From contig NZ_JAFAVV010000741.1 of assembly GCF_019242285.1 (NCBI RefSeq), positions 1 to 42,379 of the forward strand: a DNA stretch of 42,379 nucleotides, in the 5' to 3' direction. Position 1 is the stretch's first letter; each line of letters begins with the position of its first letter. The stretch is from Bradyrhizobium sp. (GTDB lineage: Bacteria > Pseudomonadota > Alphaproteobacteria > Rhizobiales > Xanthobacteraceae). Below the pieces are notes generated by a model that saw only the letters and a list, made by a program, of their open reading frames with translations, did no database searches and was not told where the DNA came from. Shown here one piece after another: positions 8,997 through 17,466 of this stretch. The translations under genes were made by a program, and so were the position numbers.

Positions 8997-10328
8997 ATGA
9001 CGAAGGAGATGTCCCGTCGTGATGCGCTGGCGCTCGGCCTCGCCGGCGCGGCGCTGGCCGCAACCGGCGCACCGGCGCGCGCCGAGATCAAGGCGGTCGA
9101 CGTCGAGCCGCCGTCGCTGCCGATCGAGAAGGGCGCCTCGCTGCGGATGCTGCGGCCGGTGCGCTTCGTGCAGCCGGACGAGGACGTGTTTCGCGCCAAC
9201 GCCAAGCGCTTCACCGAGAAGACCGGCGTCGAGGTCAAGGTCGATTTCGTCGGCTGGGAGGACATCAACCAGCAGACCGCGGTGACCGCAAATTCCGGCG
9301 CCGGTCCCGACCTCATCATCGGCTTCTCCGACTCGCCGCACATCTACGTCGACAAGCTGATCGAGCTCACCGACGTCGCCGACTATCTCGGCAGGCGCTA
9401 TGGCGGCTGGCTGTTCCTCGCCGAGAAATACGGCAGGCGGCACAAGAGCAATGCCTGGATCGGGCTGCCATTCGGCGGCGGCTCCGGCCCGCTGGTCTAT
9501 CGCAAGTCGCTGGTGCAGGCTGCGGGTTTCGAGAGGGTGCCCGACGACCATGAGGGCCTGCTCGCGCTGTGCCAGAAGCTGAAAGCCGCCGGCAAGCCGG
9601 CCGGCTTCGCGCTCGGCAACGCGGTCGGCGACGGCAACGGCTTTGCGAGCTGGCTGTTGTGGTCGCATGGCGCCGCGCTGCTCGATGCGGACGGCAACCT
9701 CACCATCAACAGCAAGGAGACGGTGGCGGCGCTGAAATACCTGAAGCGGCTCTACCCGACCTTCATCGCCGGCACGCCGTCCTGGAACGACGTCTCCAAC
9801 AATCGGGCCTATTCGGCGGAAGAAATCTCGCTGACGGCGAACGGCGTATCGCTGTATTTCGCGTTGAAGAACGACCCGGCGACCAAGGCCATCGCCGACG
9901 ACACCGAGCACCAGCTCGTGCCGAAGGGCGTCGCGAAGGTCTCGCCGATGGGTGCGCTCACCATGAACGCGATGGTGTTCAAGCACAGCCCCTACCCGAA
10001 CGCGGCGAAGGCCTTCCTGCAATTCATGCTGGAACGCGAGCAGTACGAGCCGTGGCTCAACGCCACTTACGGGTACTGGACGCATCCACTCGCCGCCTAC
10101 GACGACAGCGCGGTATGGTCCGGCGACCCGAAGGTCGCGATCTTCAAGAACAGCATGAGGAACCAGTACTGGAACGGCTATGCCGGTCCGATCTCGACCG
10201 CGACCGGCGCCATCAATGCCGACTACGTGCTGGTGCAGATGTGCGCCTCGGTCGCGACCGATGCGGCGACGCCGGAGGCCGCCGCCGCAGAAGCCGAGCG
10301 TCGCGCCAAGCGCTATTTCAGGCGGTAG
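8997..10328 (+). CDS. ABC transporter substrate-binding protein (CUT1 type)
   Basis: This periplasmic solute-binding protein has about 443 residues. The ORF track begins at a GTG four codons earlier, but GGAGGAAG lies 6-10 nt before ATG 8997, so that is the better start. The N-terminus carries a Tat-like signal (SRRDALALGLAGAALAATG, cleaved near ARA-EI). The mature part has the family-1 binding-protein pattern: FTEKTGVEVKVDFVGWEDIN, ANSGAGPDLIIGF and LPFGGGSGPLVYRKSL. Such proteins bring sugars, polyols or glycerol-phosphates to a two-permease importer. The two permeases follow downstream in the same direction. The ligand cannot be told from sequence. Confidence 0.9.
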   Translation: MTKEMSRRDALALGLAGAALAATGAPARAEIKAVDVEPPSLPIEKGASLRMLRPVRFVQPDEDVFRANAKRFTEKTGVEVKVDFVGWEDINQQTAVTANSGAGPDLIIGFSDSPHIYVDKLIELTDVADYLGRRYGGWLFLAEKYGRRHKSNAWIGLPFGGGSGPLVYRKSLVQAAGFERVPDDHEGLLALCQKLKAAGKPAGFALGNAVGDGNGFASWLLWSHGAALLDADGNLTINSKETVAALKYLKRLYPTFIAGTPSWNDVSNNRAYSAEEISLTANGVSLYFALKNDPATKAIADDTEHQLVPKGVAKVSPMGALTMNAMVFKHSPYPNAAKAFLQFMLEREQYEPWLNATYGYWTHPLAAYDDSAVWSGDPKVAIFKNSMRNQYWNGYAGPISTATGAINADYVLVQMCASVATDAATPEAAAAEAERRAKRYFRR

Positions 10329-10331
10329 TGC

Positions 10332-10434
10332 CGGTCGTTCCGGGGCACGCAAGCGAGCCCGGAACCTCGAGATTCCATGGTGCGCAATTGCGCAACATAG
10401 TTCGATGCTTCGCATCGCCCCGGAATGACGGGAG
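10332..10434. repeat. Intergenic palindromic repeat inside the ABC operon
   Basis: Between the binding-protein and permease genes the DNA starts TCGTTCCGGGGCA and ends TCGCCCCGGAATGACG, so its ends are inverted copies. The centre holds short palindromes (CTCGAGATTCC, GCGCAATTGCGC). The same CCGGAATGAC end appears at 34659-34726 in this window, so it is a dispersed repeat. The ribosome site of the next gene (GGGAGAAGG) begins right at its edge. Confidence 0.7.
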
Positions 10435-10445
10435 AAGGTCCACCG

Positions 10446-11402
10446 ATGTCCGTCACGACCATTCCGTCCCGCGTCGTTTCGCAGCGCCAGCCGGGCTGGC
10501 TCACCCGGCTGTTCGACTACAAGCCGTTCCTGATCGTCGCCTGCCTCGCGCCCGCGATCGGGCTGCTCATGGTGTTCCTGACCTACCCGCTGGGGCTCGG
10601 CATCTGGCTTGCCTTCACCGACACCACGATCGGCCGCGGCGGCGTCTTCATCGGGCTCGAGAATTTCGAGTACCTGCTCGGCGATCCCTTGTGGTGGGGT
10701 GCGGTGTTCTACAGCGTGTTCTATACCGCGGTCGCGACTTTCGGGAAATTCGCGCTCGGCTTCTGGCTCGCGCTGCTGCTCAACAACCACTTCCCGCTCA
10801 AGAGCCTGGTGCGCGCGATCGTGCTGCTGCCCTGGATCGTGCCGACGGTGCTGTCGGCCCTGGCATTCTGGTGGATCTATGATCCGCAGTTCTCGGTCAT
10901 CTCCTATCTCCTGGTCGACGTGCTGCATCTGCGCACCTCGAATATCGACTTCCTCGGCGCGCCCTGGCCGGCGCGCTTCTCGCTGATCGCCGCCAACATC
11001 TGGCGTGGCATTCCCTTCGTCGCGATCTCGCTGCTGGCGGGCCTGCAGACCATCTCGCCCTCGCTTTACGAGGCCGCGATGCTGGACGGCGCCACCTCCT
11101 GGCAGCGCTTCCGCTACATCACCTTTCCGATGATGATGCCGATCCTGGCGATCGTCATGACCTTCTCGATCATCTTCACTTTCACGGATTTCCAGCTCGT
11201 CTACGCCATCACCCGCGGCGGCCCGGTCAACTCGACCCACCTGCTGGCGACGCTGGCGTTCCAGCGCGGTATCGCCGGCGGCGAGCTCGGCGAGGGCGCC
11301 GCGATCGCGGTCTCGATGATCCCGTTCCTGGTGTTCGCGACGCTGTTCTCCTATTTCGGCCTCGCCCGCCGCAAGTGGCAGCAGGGAGAGGCCAATGACT
11401 GA
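10446..11402 (+). CDS. ABC transporter permease (CUT1, MalF-like)
   Basis: This inner-membrane permease has 318 residues and about six helices. The ORF track begins at 10425, but that ATG lies in the repeat; ATG 10446 has GGGAGAAGG at the right distance. The ATPase-contact EAA loop is clear: YEAAMLDGATSWQRFRYITFP at about 210-230. The first helix follows a short cytoplasmic segment ending RLFDYKPFLIVACLAPA. It pairs with the next permease, whose start overlaps its end by 8 nt (ATGACTGA), indicating translational coupling. No ATP-binding subunit is encoded in the cluster, so one is probably supplied from elsewhere. Confidence 0.92.
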   Translation: MSVTTIPSRVVSQRQPGWLTRLFDYKPFLIVACLAPAIGLLMVFLTYPLGLGIWLAFTDTTIGRGGVFIGLENFEYLLGDPLWWGAVFYSVFYTAVATFGKFALGFWLALLLNNHFPLKSLVRAIVLLPWIVPTVLSALAFWWIYDPQFSVISYLLVDVLHLRTSNIDFLGAPWPARFSLIAANIWRGIPFVAISLLAGLQTISPSLYEAAMLDGATSWQRFRYITFPMMMPILAIVMTFSIIFTFTDFQLVYAITRGGPVNSTHLLATLAFQRGIAGGELGEGAAIAVSMIPFLVFATLFSYFGLARRKWQQGEAND

Positions 11403-12291
11403 GCTGGTCGCGCAGAGCCCGGACGATGCCGGCGCCGCGCCCGAGACGATGCAGTGGGAATCGCGCACGCGACGGATGATGCTGATCTATCTGCCGCTGT
11501 GCTGCTTCGTGCTCATCCTCTTGTTTCCATTCTACTGGATGGCGGTGACTGCATTCAAGCCGAATGCCGAGCTCTACAACTACAAGGCCCACAGTCCGTT
11601 CTGGATCTCCTCGCCGACGCTTGGCCATATTCGTCATCTGTTGTTCGAGACCGCCTATCCGCATTGGCTCGTCACCACGATGGCGGTCGCGATCGGTGCG
11701 ACCTTCCTGTCGCTGGTCGCCTCGACGCTCGCGGCCTACGCGATCGAGCGCCTGCGCTTCCGCGGCAGCCCCTATGTCGGGCTCGCGATCTACCTCGCCT
11801 ATCTGGTACCGCCGTCGATCCTGTTCATTCCGCTCGCCACCGTGGTGGTGCGATTCGGCCTGTTCGACAGCCCGATGGCGCTGATCCTGGTGTATCCGAC
11901 CTTCCTGGTGCCATTCTGCACCTGGCTCCTGATCGGCTATTTCAAGTCGATCCCCTACGAGCTCGAGGAATGCGCGCTGGTCGACGGCGCGACGCGCCTG
12001 CAGATATTGTGGCGGATCACGCTGCCGCTCGCGGTGCCCGGCCTGATCTCGGCCGGCATCTTCTCGTTCACCCTGTCCTGGAACGAGTTCATCTATGCGC
12101 TCGCCTTCATCCAGAGCAGCGCCAACAAGACCGTGCCGGTCGCGATCCTGACCGAGCTCGTCACCGGCGACGTCTATCAATGGGGTGCGCTGATGGCGGG
12201 CTCGCTGCTCGGCTCGCTGCCGGTCGCGATCTTCTACTCGCTGTTCGTCGACTATTACGTCTCCTCGCTCACCGGCGCGGTGAAGGAGTGA
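11395..12291 (+). CDS. ABC transporter permease (CUT1, MalG-like)
   Basis: The second inner-membrane permease of the importer has 298 residues and about six helices. After a cytoplasmic N-terminus comes FPFYWMAVTAFKPNAELYN, typical of MalG-type subunits. The EAA loop reads ELEECALVDGATRLQILWRI and ends with the usual LP at about 215. The C-terminus is FVDYYVSSLTGAVKE, also typical. The gene overlaps the preceding permease by 8 nt. It ends the operon; the next gene is on the opposite strand 40 nt away and no terminator is obvious in the gap. Confidence 0.92.
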   Translation: MTELVAQSPDDAGAAPETMQWESRTRRMMLIYLPLCCFVLILLFPFYWMAVTAFKPNAELYNYKAHSPFWISSPTLGHIRHLLFETAYPHWLVTTMAVAIGATFLSLVASTLAAYAIERLRFRGSPYVGLAIYLAYLVPPSILFIPLATVVVRFGLFDSPMALILVYPTFLVPFCTWLLIGYFKSIPYELEECALVDGATRLQILWRITLPLAVPGLISAGIFSFTLSWNEFIYALAFIQSSANKTVPVAILTELVTGDVYQWGALMAGSLLGSLPVAIFYSLFVDYYVSSLTGAVKE

Positions 12292-12331
12292 TCGGTTTTT
12301 CGGCGATATATCGCGTGCGGCACTCCGCCAA

Positions 12332-12745
12332 TCATCTCTCGAGACTGCGAATGGACATCGCGCCCGGGTCGGTCCGGATCATGTTGGCCTTGCTGCCGCC
12401 GTCCGTCGCGAACAGGTCCCAATGAGTCTGTAGGTTCGGCAGGGCCAGCGAATCGAATGTAATCGTTCCGGTACAGTCCGCATTCAACGTGTACTTGCCC
12501 TTCAGCTTCTGGCCCCTTGCGATTCTGCCTTCACGGCTGGACGTCTCGGTACCCGAAACGTTGGCAACGCCATCAAATACAAAAACTCCGGCATGGACCC
12601 GTTGCACCTTTGGGGCGAGCGGCTCGATGAACCCCCTTGCTGAAAAGATATATTGGCCCTGCATGGTATGAGGCGAGCATTCGGCCTTAGCCGCCGCCGA
12701 AACTGCCAGCAAGAAGGAGAGGATCATGAGGCTCGTCTTGATCAT
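12332..12745 (-). CDS. Small secreted protein of unknown function
   Basis: The protein has 137 residues from ATG 12745; the ORF track's start four codons upstream is a GTG and less likely. Residues 1-22 form a signal peptide (MIKTSLMILSFLLAVSAAAKA) with a cut before ECSPHTM. The mature part has two cysteines (ECSPH and DCTGTITFD) that could form a disulfide. It shows alternating beta-strand-like segments with VFDGVANVSGTET and KGKYTLNADCTG, a pattern I recall from small secreted alphaproteobacterial proteins without known function. Its base composition is a little less GC-rich than its neighbours. No function is proposed. Confidence 0.65.
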   Translation of the reverse strand: MIKTSLMILSFLLAVSAAAKAECSPHTMQGQYIFSARGFIEPLAPKVQRVHAGVFVFDGVANVSGTETSSREGRIARGQKLKGKYTLNADCTGTITFDSLALPNLQTHWDLFATDGGSKANMIRTDPGAMSIRSLER

Positions 12746-12866
12746 AAGATGTTCCACGGAATTTGCGATGTCCGGCTTCGTTCGTCTTCGTGAGGCAGAC
12801 GTTCGAGGACATGGTTGAATCTCGACACACCATCTGCCATGTACTCTTTCTTAAGGCATGGAGTGA

Positions 12867-13850
12867 GTGTTGAGAACCGCTAGGCTTGCAACGCTAGTTT
12901 TCTCGTTCGCGATTGCGATCTGGATGATGGCTTCGGTCACGACTTTCGCCCAATCTCTTCCAGACACCGGCATGTTCGATCCGGTCAGCGTCATCAACGG
13001 GATCCAGACCACGCCGTCGGCCTGTGAAGAGATGGTACGGCGCCAGACGGCGGTCTGGGTTCGCGTCGACGGACGAGGTTATTGCCTGAGATACTATGCC
13101 GCCGGCGTCGCGCTCGATCGACCTAATCCTGTCGTCGCCGGCTGGATGTCCGGCGACGTGATGGGAGGCCCGAAGGGTGTCGCGCATCAACAGGGGCTGG
13201 GCGTCGCCTCGATGATCGAACAGTCCGCGACCTTGTCCAACCGATATGCGGTGCCCTACATTTTCCTCGCGCGACCCGGCACCTATGGCAGCTCCGGCAA
13301 GCACTACGACGTCAGACATACGCCTCTGGAAGCGAGGCTGGTGGACGCTCAAATCGATGCCCTGAAGAGGCGCTACCGCATCGATCAATGGGTGCTCGGC
13401 GGACACAGCGGCGGCGGAACGCTTGCCGCTGAATTTCTCGCTTGGCGCGACGACATCCGATGCGCGGTGCTTTCATCCCCTGCGGCTGCCTATCGCGCCA
13501 GGCTTGAGAAGAAAGGTTTCGTGCAGCGGCTGAAGACCGAGGTGTTTTTCGATCCCTACGATTCGATCGACAGAATACCGAACCAGCCCGGGAGGCGAAT
13601 ATTCCTCGTTGCCGACCCCCGCGACACCAACATTCCGTTCTCGACGCAAGAGCTCTATTTCGACGGGCTGAAGAGACGGGGCCTCGATGCCTGGCTGGTA
13701 CCCTTGCAGAAGGCTCCCGGCCCGAAATATCATAGCCTCGTCGACTTTGGAGAAACCGCGATAGGAATGTGCGCCAGCGGCGCAACGACGGACTCCATCC
13801 TTCAAAAGTTGCGCGACATGCCTCAGCAGTCGGAGCGCATATCGAATTAG
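12867..13850 (+). CDS. Secreted alpha/beta-hydrolase-fold protein
   Basis: The protein has about 327 residues with a signal peptide (about 1-29, ending FAQS) that directs it to the periplasm. The nucleophile elbow is VLGGHSGGGTLAAEF at about 175-190 (G-H-S-G-G). Candidate acid and His of the triad are in VADPRDTNIPF (about 250) and KYHSLVDFG (about 290). It may be an esterase or peptidase-like hydrolase; the substrate is unknown. The track's start is GTG at 12867, but GGAG sits better for the TTG one codon later. It is transcribed away from the small secreted protein, with about 120 nt between their starts, so the two may share a divergent control region. Confidence 0.75.
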   Translation: MLRTARLATLVFSFAIAIWMMASVTTFAQSLPDTGMFDPVSVINGIQTTPSACEEMVRRQTAVWVRVDGRGYCLRYYAAGVALDRPNPVVAGWMSGDVMGGPKGVAHQQGLGVASMIEQSATLSNRYAVPYIFLARPGTYGSSGKHYDVRHTPLEARLVDAQIDALKRRYRIDQWVLGGHSGGGTLAAEFLAWRDDIRCAVLSSPAAAYRARLEKKGFVQRLKTEVFFDPYDSIDRIPNQPGRRIFLVADPRDTNIPFSTQELYFDGLKRRGLDAWLVPLQKAPGPKYHSLVDFGETAIGMCASGATTDSILQKLRDMPQQSERISN

Positions 13851-13900
13851 TTCAGTCCCTCACCGGCGCATCGCTTCGGCCGTTGCGGGAAGATCGCCGA

Positions 13901-14737
13901 TCACGGCTTCTTCGTCCGATAATCCCCGAACGTCGTATCGCGCTGATCGAGCTGCGCCTTGACGCTCGAGCCGTCACGGCGGAAGCCCGACATGTAGGCC
14001 TTGCTCGCTTCCGTCGTGAAGGCCAGCGCCTGGATCTCGGTGCCGGCGCGGATCGCGGCGCGCACGCCCATGATCTCCATCGCGCGATGCACCGTGCGCT
14101 TGTTGAGCTGTTGCAGCTCCACCGGCACCTTCGCCGCACGCTCGGCGAAATCGAGCGTGCGATTTTCCAGTTCGGCCGATGGAAACGACCGCGTCGCGTA
14201 GCCCCATTCGGCCGCCTCACGCCCGCTCATCGCGTCTCCCGTCAGCATCAGCTCCATGGCGTGGCGCATGCCGACCAGCCACGGATGGTATTGCATGTCG
14301 GGCGGGCTCATCAGCCGCACCGGCGGATAGCCGATCTGCGCATCGTCGGCGACGTAGACGACATCGCAGGCGGTGGCGAGCTCAGTGCCGCCGGCCAGGC
14401 AATAGCCGTGCACCTGCGCGATCACCGGTTTGGCCAGATCCCAGATCGAGAACCAGCCCTCCACGACATGGCGCGACCATTGGCCGGGGCCGCCGGCCGA
14501 ATGATAGGGCTGCTCCACCCTGTTGTCGGCCGACAGATCGTAGCCGGCGGAAAAGCAGGGGCCGGCGCCGCGGATGACGGTGATCGAAACGTCGGCGTCG
14601 CGATCGGCAGCTTCCAGCACCCCGAATATCTCGCCACGCAGCCGGTTGTTGAGCGCGTTACGCTTCTCCGGGCGGTTCAGCGTGATCCGCCGTACCCGCG
14701 GGCGGGGATCATCGACTAGAATGTGCTGATGGGTCAT
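13901..14737 (-). CDS. Crotonase/enoyl-CoA-hydratase family protein
   Basis: The protein is 278 residues from ATG 14737, which has GGGAGGAA upstream; the track's longer ORF adds 26 residues without support. The crotonase fold is shown by ITLNRPEKRNALNNRL near the start, the oxyanion-hole segment GPCFSAGYDLSADN, and VHGYCLAGGTELATACDVV with the first catalytic Glu. The place where hydratases carry a second catalytic Glu (typically GxPE) reads IGYPPVRLMSPP, so true hydratase activity is doubtful. Related enzymes isomerise, hydrolyse or cleave acyl-CoA. It stands alone, convergent with the hydrolase gene. Confidence 0.85.
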   Translation of the reverse strand: MTHQHILVDDPRPRVRRITLNRPEKRNALNNRLRGEIFGVLEAADRDADVSITVIRGAGPCFSAGYDLSADNRVEQPYHSAGGPGQWSRHVVEGWFSIWDLAKPVIAQVHGYCLAGGTELATACDVVYVADDAQIGYPPVRLMSPPDMQYHPWLVGMRHAMELMLTGDAMSGREAAEWGYATRSFPSAELENRTLDFAERAAKVPVELQQLNKRTVHRAMEIMGVRAAIRAGTEIQALAFTTEASKAYMSGFRRDGSSVKAQLDQRDTTFGDYRTKKP

Positions 14738-14957
14738 CGGCGCAGTTCCTCCCGAGCTTTGGTTGTCGTTGCTGCCATTTCTGCCCGAGATCAGCGGGGA
14801 TGTCAGCCCCGGCACCGCAACCGGCCTTCCACGCCTGCACCGGCTTGCATCGAATCCAGCGGCTGACGGGAGTTCCGGCTCTCGAAAGCTTGCTCTTGAT
14901 CAACGGGCATCTCACAGTAGCGCATCACCGTTGCGCAGCGATCATGAGGTATTCCGT

Positions 14958-15179
14958 ATGCCTTACGCCTCCATCGACGACCTGCCGCCGCCGGTTCGTG
15001 CCCACCTGCCCGAGCATGCGCAGGAAGTCTATCTCGGCGCGTTCAACAACGCCTGGCTGAAATATGCCTCGTGTGGCTTGCTCGAGCGCGAGCAGACCGC
15101 GCACCGTGTCGCCTGGGCAGCGGTGAAGCACAAATACGAAAAGGTCGGCAATCGATGGGTGGAGAGGAAGGAGTCTTGA
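14958..15179 (+). CDS. ChaB-like protein
   Basis: This small protein of 73 residues starts at ATG 14958. The track's longer ORF from 14763 has no support. It matches the ChaB pattern along its whole length: MPYASIDDLPPPVRAHLPEH at the start, then AFNNAWLKYA, and AHRVAWAAVKHKYEKVGNRW at the end. ChaB was named for an E. coli cation-transport locus, but its biochemical role is not settled. No chaA-like antiporter gene is nearby. The family assignment is good. Confidence 0.85.
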   Translation: MPYASIDDLPPPVRAHLPEHAQEVYLGAFNNAWLKYASCGLLEREQTAHRVAWAAVKHKYEKVGNRWVERKES

Positions 15180-15210
15180 TCTCCGACGGCGCGGCGTCGA
15201 GGGGTACGCT

Positions 15211-15240
15211 CCCTCGCCCCCGTTCTTCACGGGGAGAGGG
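15211..15240. repeat. Hairpin repeat, CCCTCGCCCCCGT...ACGGGGAGAGGG
   Basis: An imperfect stem-loop with a TTCTTC loop lies between the convergent chaB-like and adenylate cyclase genes. It looks like one of the dispersed alphaproteobacterial intergenic repeats and may serve as a terminator for both genes. A related but shorter palindrome (CTCCCCTTG...CAAGGAGAG) lies between serA and serC near 23475-23500. Confidence 0.5.
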
Positions 15241-15277
15241 AAGACGGGAGACGGTGCCCTCGGCGACTGCGCCGAAA

Positions 15278-17437
15278 CTACTTTCCCTCCAGCGCGCTGA
15301 CCGGCTCCCAGTCCGCACCTGGCGGCTGCTGCGCGAGCTCGCGCGCGCGGACGACAAACAGCGCTGAAGGCTTGTCGAAGGCTGCCGCACGCGCGAACGA
15401 TTGCGCGGCAGGCTCGAATTCGCGATTTCGCCAACGCGCCAGCCCTTCGGCATAGGCTGCCGCGGCGTCGCGCTGCCGCGGCGTCGCCTCGCCCGCCGGC
15501 GCCATGAGCTCGTAGATCCTCACTGCGCTCTCGCGGCCCTTGACCCGCGTCGCATCCAGCTCGCGCCAGGCAAAACTCTCACCTGCCATCGCCACCGTCG
15601 TCTCGGAGGCGATGATGGTCGTGCCGTAATATTTGTTGGCGCCCTCGAGCCGCGAGGCGACGTTCACGGCGTCGCTCATGACCGAATAGTTGAAGCGCCG
15701 CCGCGAGCCGATATTGCCGACCAGCGCCTCGCCGGTATTGAGCCCGATCCGCTGTGCGACGTCGAAGCCGTGCAGCACCGGCGAGTCGCGGTTGAGCTCG
15801 GCGAGGCGCGCGCGGCAACCGAGCGCGGCTTCGGCGGCATGACGGGCGTGATCGGCATCGTCGATCGGCGCACCGAACACCGCGACGATGGAATCGCCGA
15901 TATATTTCTCGACATAGCCGCCATTGGCCTCGACGACGTCGGTCATGGCGGACAGATATTCGTTCATGAAGGTCACGAGCTCGGCCGGCGTCATCCGCTC
16001 GGAGATCGCGGAAAAGCCGGCGAGGTCGGAAAAGAAGATGGTGACGTTGCGCGTCTCGCCGCCCAGTTCCGGGAGCTTGTTCGAAGCCAGCATGCGGTCG
16101 ATCACCTGCGGCGCGAGATAGAGCGCAAAGCTCCGGCGCAGCAGGCGCTGGCCGCGGTCGGTGACAACGAGGCGGTAGGCGATGATCATCGCGAGCGCCG
16201 CGAGACCTGCGGCGAACGGCTCGCTCAACGGCAGCACCAGGGTCCTGGCAAAGGCCAGCGTGGCGCCGAAGGTCCACAGTGCCATCATGGCAAGATAGAT
16301 CGAGGCAGCGCCAACCGGCGCGAACCGCCGCGCCACGATGGCCATGAACAGTGCGAGGCCGATCGCGATCAGCATGGTGGACCATCGCCCGAGCTCGACC
16401 AGCGCATCATGGCCGAGCAGATTGTTGACCGCGGTGGCATGAACATACACGCCGGCGATGCTGCCGGGATCGAACCGCGGCGCGGTGACGGTCGCCCCAG
16501 GGAGCGCACAGCGCGGCGCATTGGCCGCCTCCGGTCGGGTGACGAAGCGCTTGGAGGTCGATTTGCGGTCCTCCAGGCTGACCATCGTGCCGAGGATCAC
16601 GACCCGGTTGGCGAACACGCGATGAAAGAACTCCCGGTCGTTCTTCTCGACACAGGCGCGCAAGTCCGCGAGCGAGAAGGTTTCGATGTCGTTCGCCCCG
16701 CCATCGAAATTCAGCGTCATCGTGTTCGTCATCGCGCCCGGAATTCGATAGCCCGCGAGCGTCACGTTGCCGTCGTCGGAAAATGCCGGCTCGGCGCCGA
16801 TCGCACGCGAGGCCAACTCCAGCGCCATCGACGGCACCGGCTTCTCCTGTTCCGGGAAAGTGAGCTGCACGCGCCGGACCACCTCGTCGGGATCGGTATA
16901 GACGTTCAGTGGACGGATGTTCTGCTGCCTCTTCACCGCGATGCCCTGCCCGGGCGAAGGCGCGTGGATAACCTCCGTCCCGAGCACCTCGCCCAGCACG
17001 ACCTTGCCGGCGGAAGCACCCGACGCCAGCGCGCGCAAAAAGGGCCGGTCGAAACCACGCATCTTCGCACCGACCGAATCCTCGCCGAAGGCGAGCACGG
17101 ATTGCTCGATCGAATTCTCGAACACGATGTCGAACCCGACCACCTTGGCGCCGCCCTCGAGCACGGCGGTCAGGACGCGGCCGATCTCGGTGGTCCAGAT
17201 CGTCGTCGGCGATCCCTCGAATGGCGGGGTGTGGTATGTCTCCTCATCGATCGCGATCACCACGGCCGGCGCCGCGGCCGCATCGCGACGCGGCCCGAAC
17301 AGCTGAAAGCGCAACGCGGTGAGGATGTCGATCGACCAGCCATGCACATGGGTGAAAGGCGGAAGAACGGTGACGAGCCCGCTCGCCAGCGCGACGATCA
17401 GGATGACGATGACGTCCCGCCTGACGGCGCTCCCCAT
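15278..17437 (-). CDS. CHASE2-domain adenylate/guanylate cyclase
   Basis: This membrane-bound class III nucleotide cyclase has 719 residues. In order: an N-terminal helix (about 8-26); an extracytoplasmic CHASE2 sensor domain (about 30-335, containing VVIAIDEETYHTPPFEG and VVGFDIVFE); three closely spaced membrane helices (about 355-430); a catalytic domain (about 464-644); and a 75-residue tail with a TPR-like helix pair. Both metal-binding Asp are present (FFSDLAGFS at about 471, YIGDSIVAVFG at about 515), as are the transition-state Asn and Arg in AVNVASRLEG. A Lys before YIGD fits ATP as substrate. It lies 29 nt after the FecR-like secreted protein gene and is probably co-transcribed. CHASE2 likely senses an envelope signal, so cAMP output is the inferred role. 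Confidence 0.93.
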   Translation of the reverse strand: MGSAVRRDVIVILIVALASGLVTVLPPFTHVHGWSIDILTALRFQLFGPRRDAAAAPAVVIAIDEETYHTPPFEGSPTTIWTTEIGRVLTAVLEGGAKVVGFDIVFENSIEQSVLAFGEDSVGAKMRGFDRPFLRALASGASAGKVVLGEVLGTEVIHAPSPGQGIAVKRQQNIRPLNVYTDPDEVVRRVQLTFPEQEKPVPSMALELASRAIGAEPAFSDDGNVTLAGYRIPGAMTNTMTLNFDGGANDIETFSLADLRACVEKNDREFFHRVFANRVVILGTMVSLEDRKSTSKRFVTRPEAANAPRCALPGATVTAPRFDPGSIAGVYVHATAVNNLLGHDALVELGRWSTMLIAIGLALFMAIVARRFAPVGAASIYLAMMALWTFGATLAFARTLVLPLSEPFAAGLAALAMIIAYRLVVTDRGQRLLRRSFALYLAPQVIDRMLASNKLPELGGETRNVTIFFSDLAGFSAISERMTPAELVTFMNEYLSAMTDVVEANGGYVEKYIGDSIVAVFGAPIDDADHARHAAEAALGCRARLAELNRDSPVLHGFDVAQRIGLNTGEALVGNIGSRRRFNYSVMSDAVNVASRLEGANKYYGTTIIASETTVAMAGESFAWRELDATRVKGRESAVRIYELMAPAGEATPRQRDAAAAYAEGLARWRNREFEPAAQSFARAAAFDKPSALFVVRARELAQQPPGADWEPVSALEGK

Positions 17438-17466
17438 GGCGTGGTCCGGACCGCCTCCTCCGCTGC

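Noticed and set aside
8892-11468. 858-residue minus-strand ORF opposite the ABC transporter genes
   Set aside because: It is rich in Arg, Asp, Glu, His and Gln with no domain, and lies antisense to three well-supported genes. It is a shadow frame of GC-rich coding DNA.
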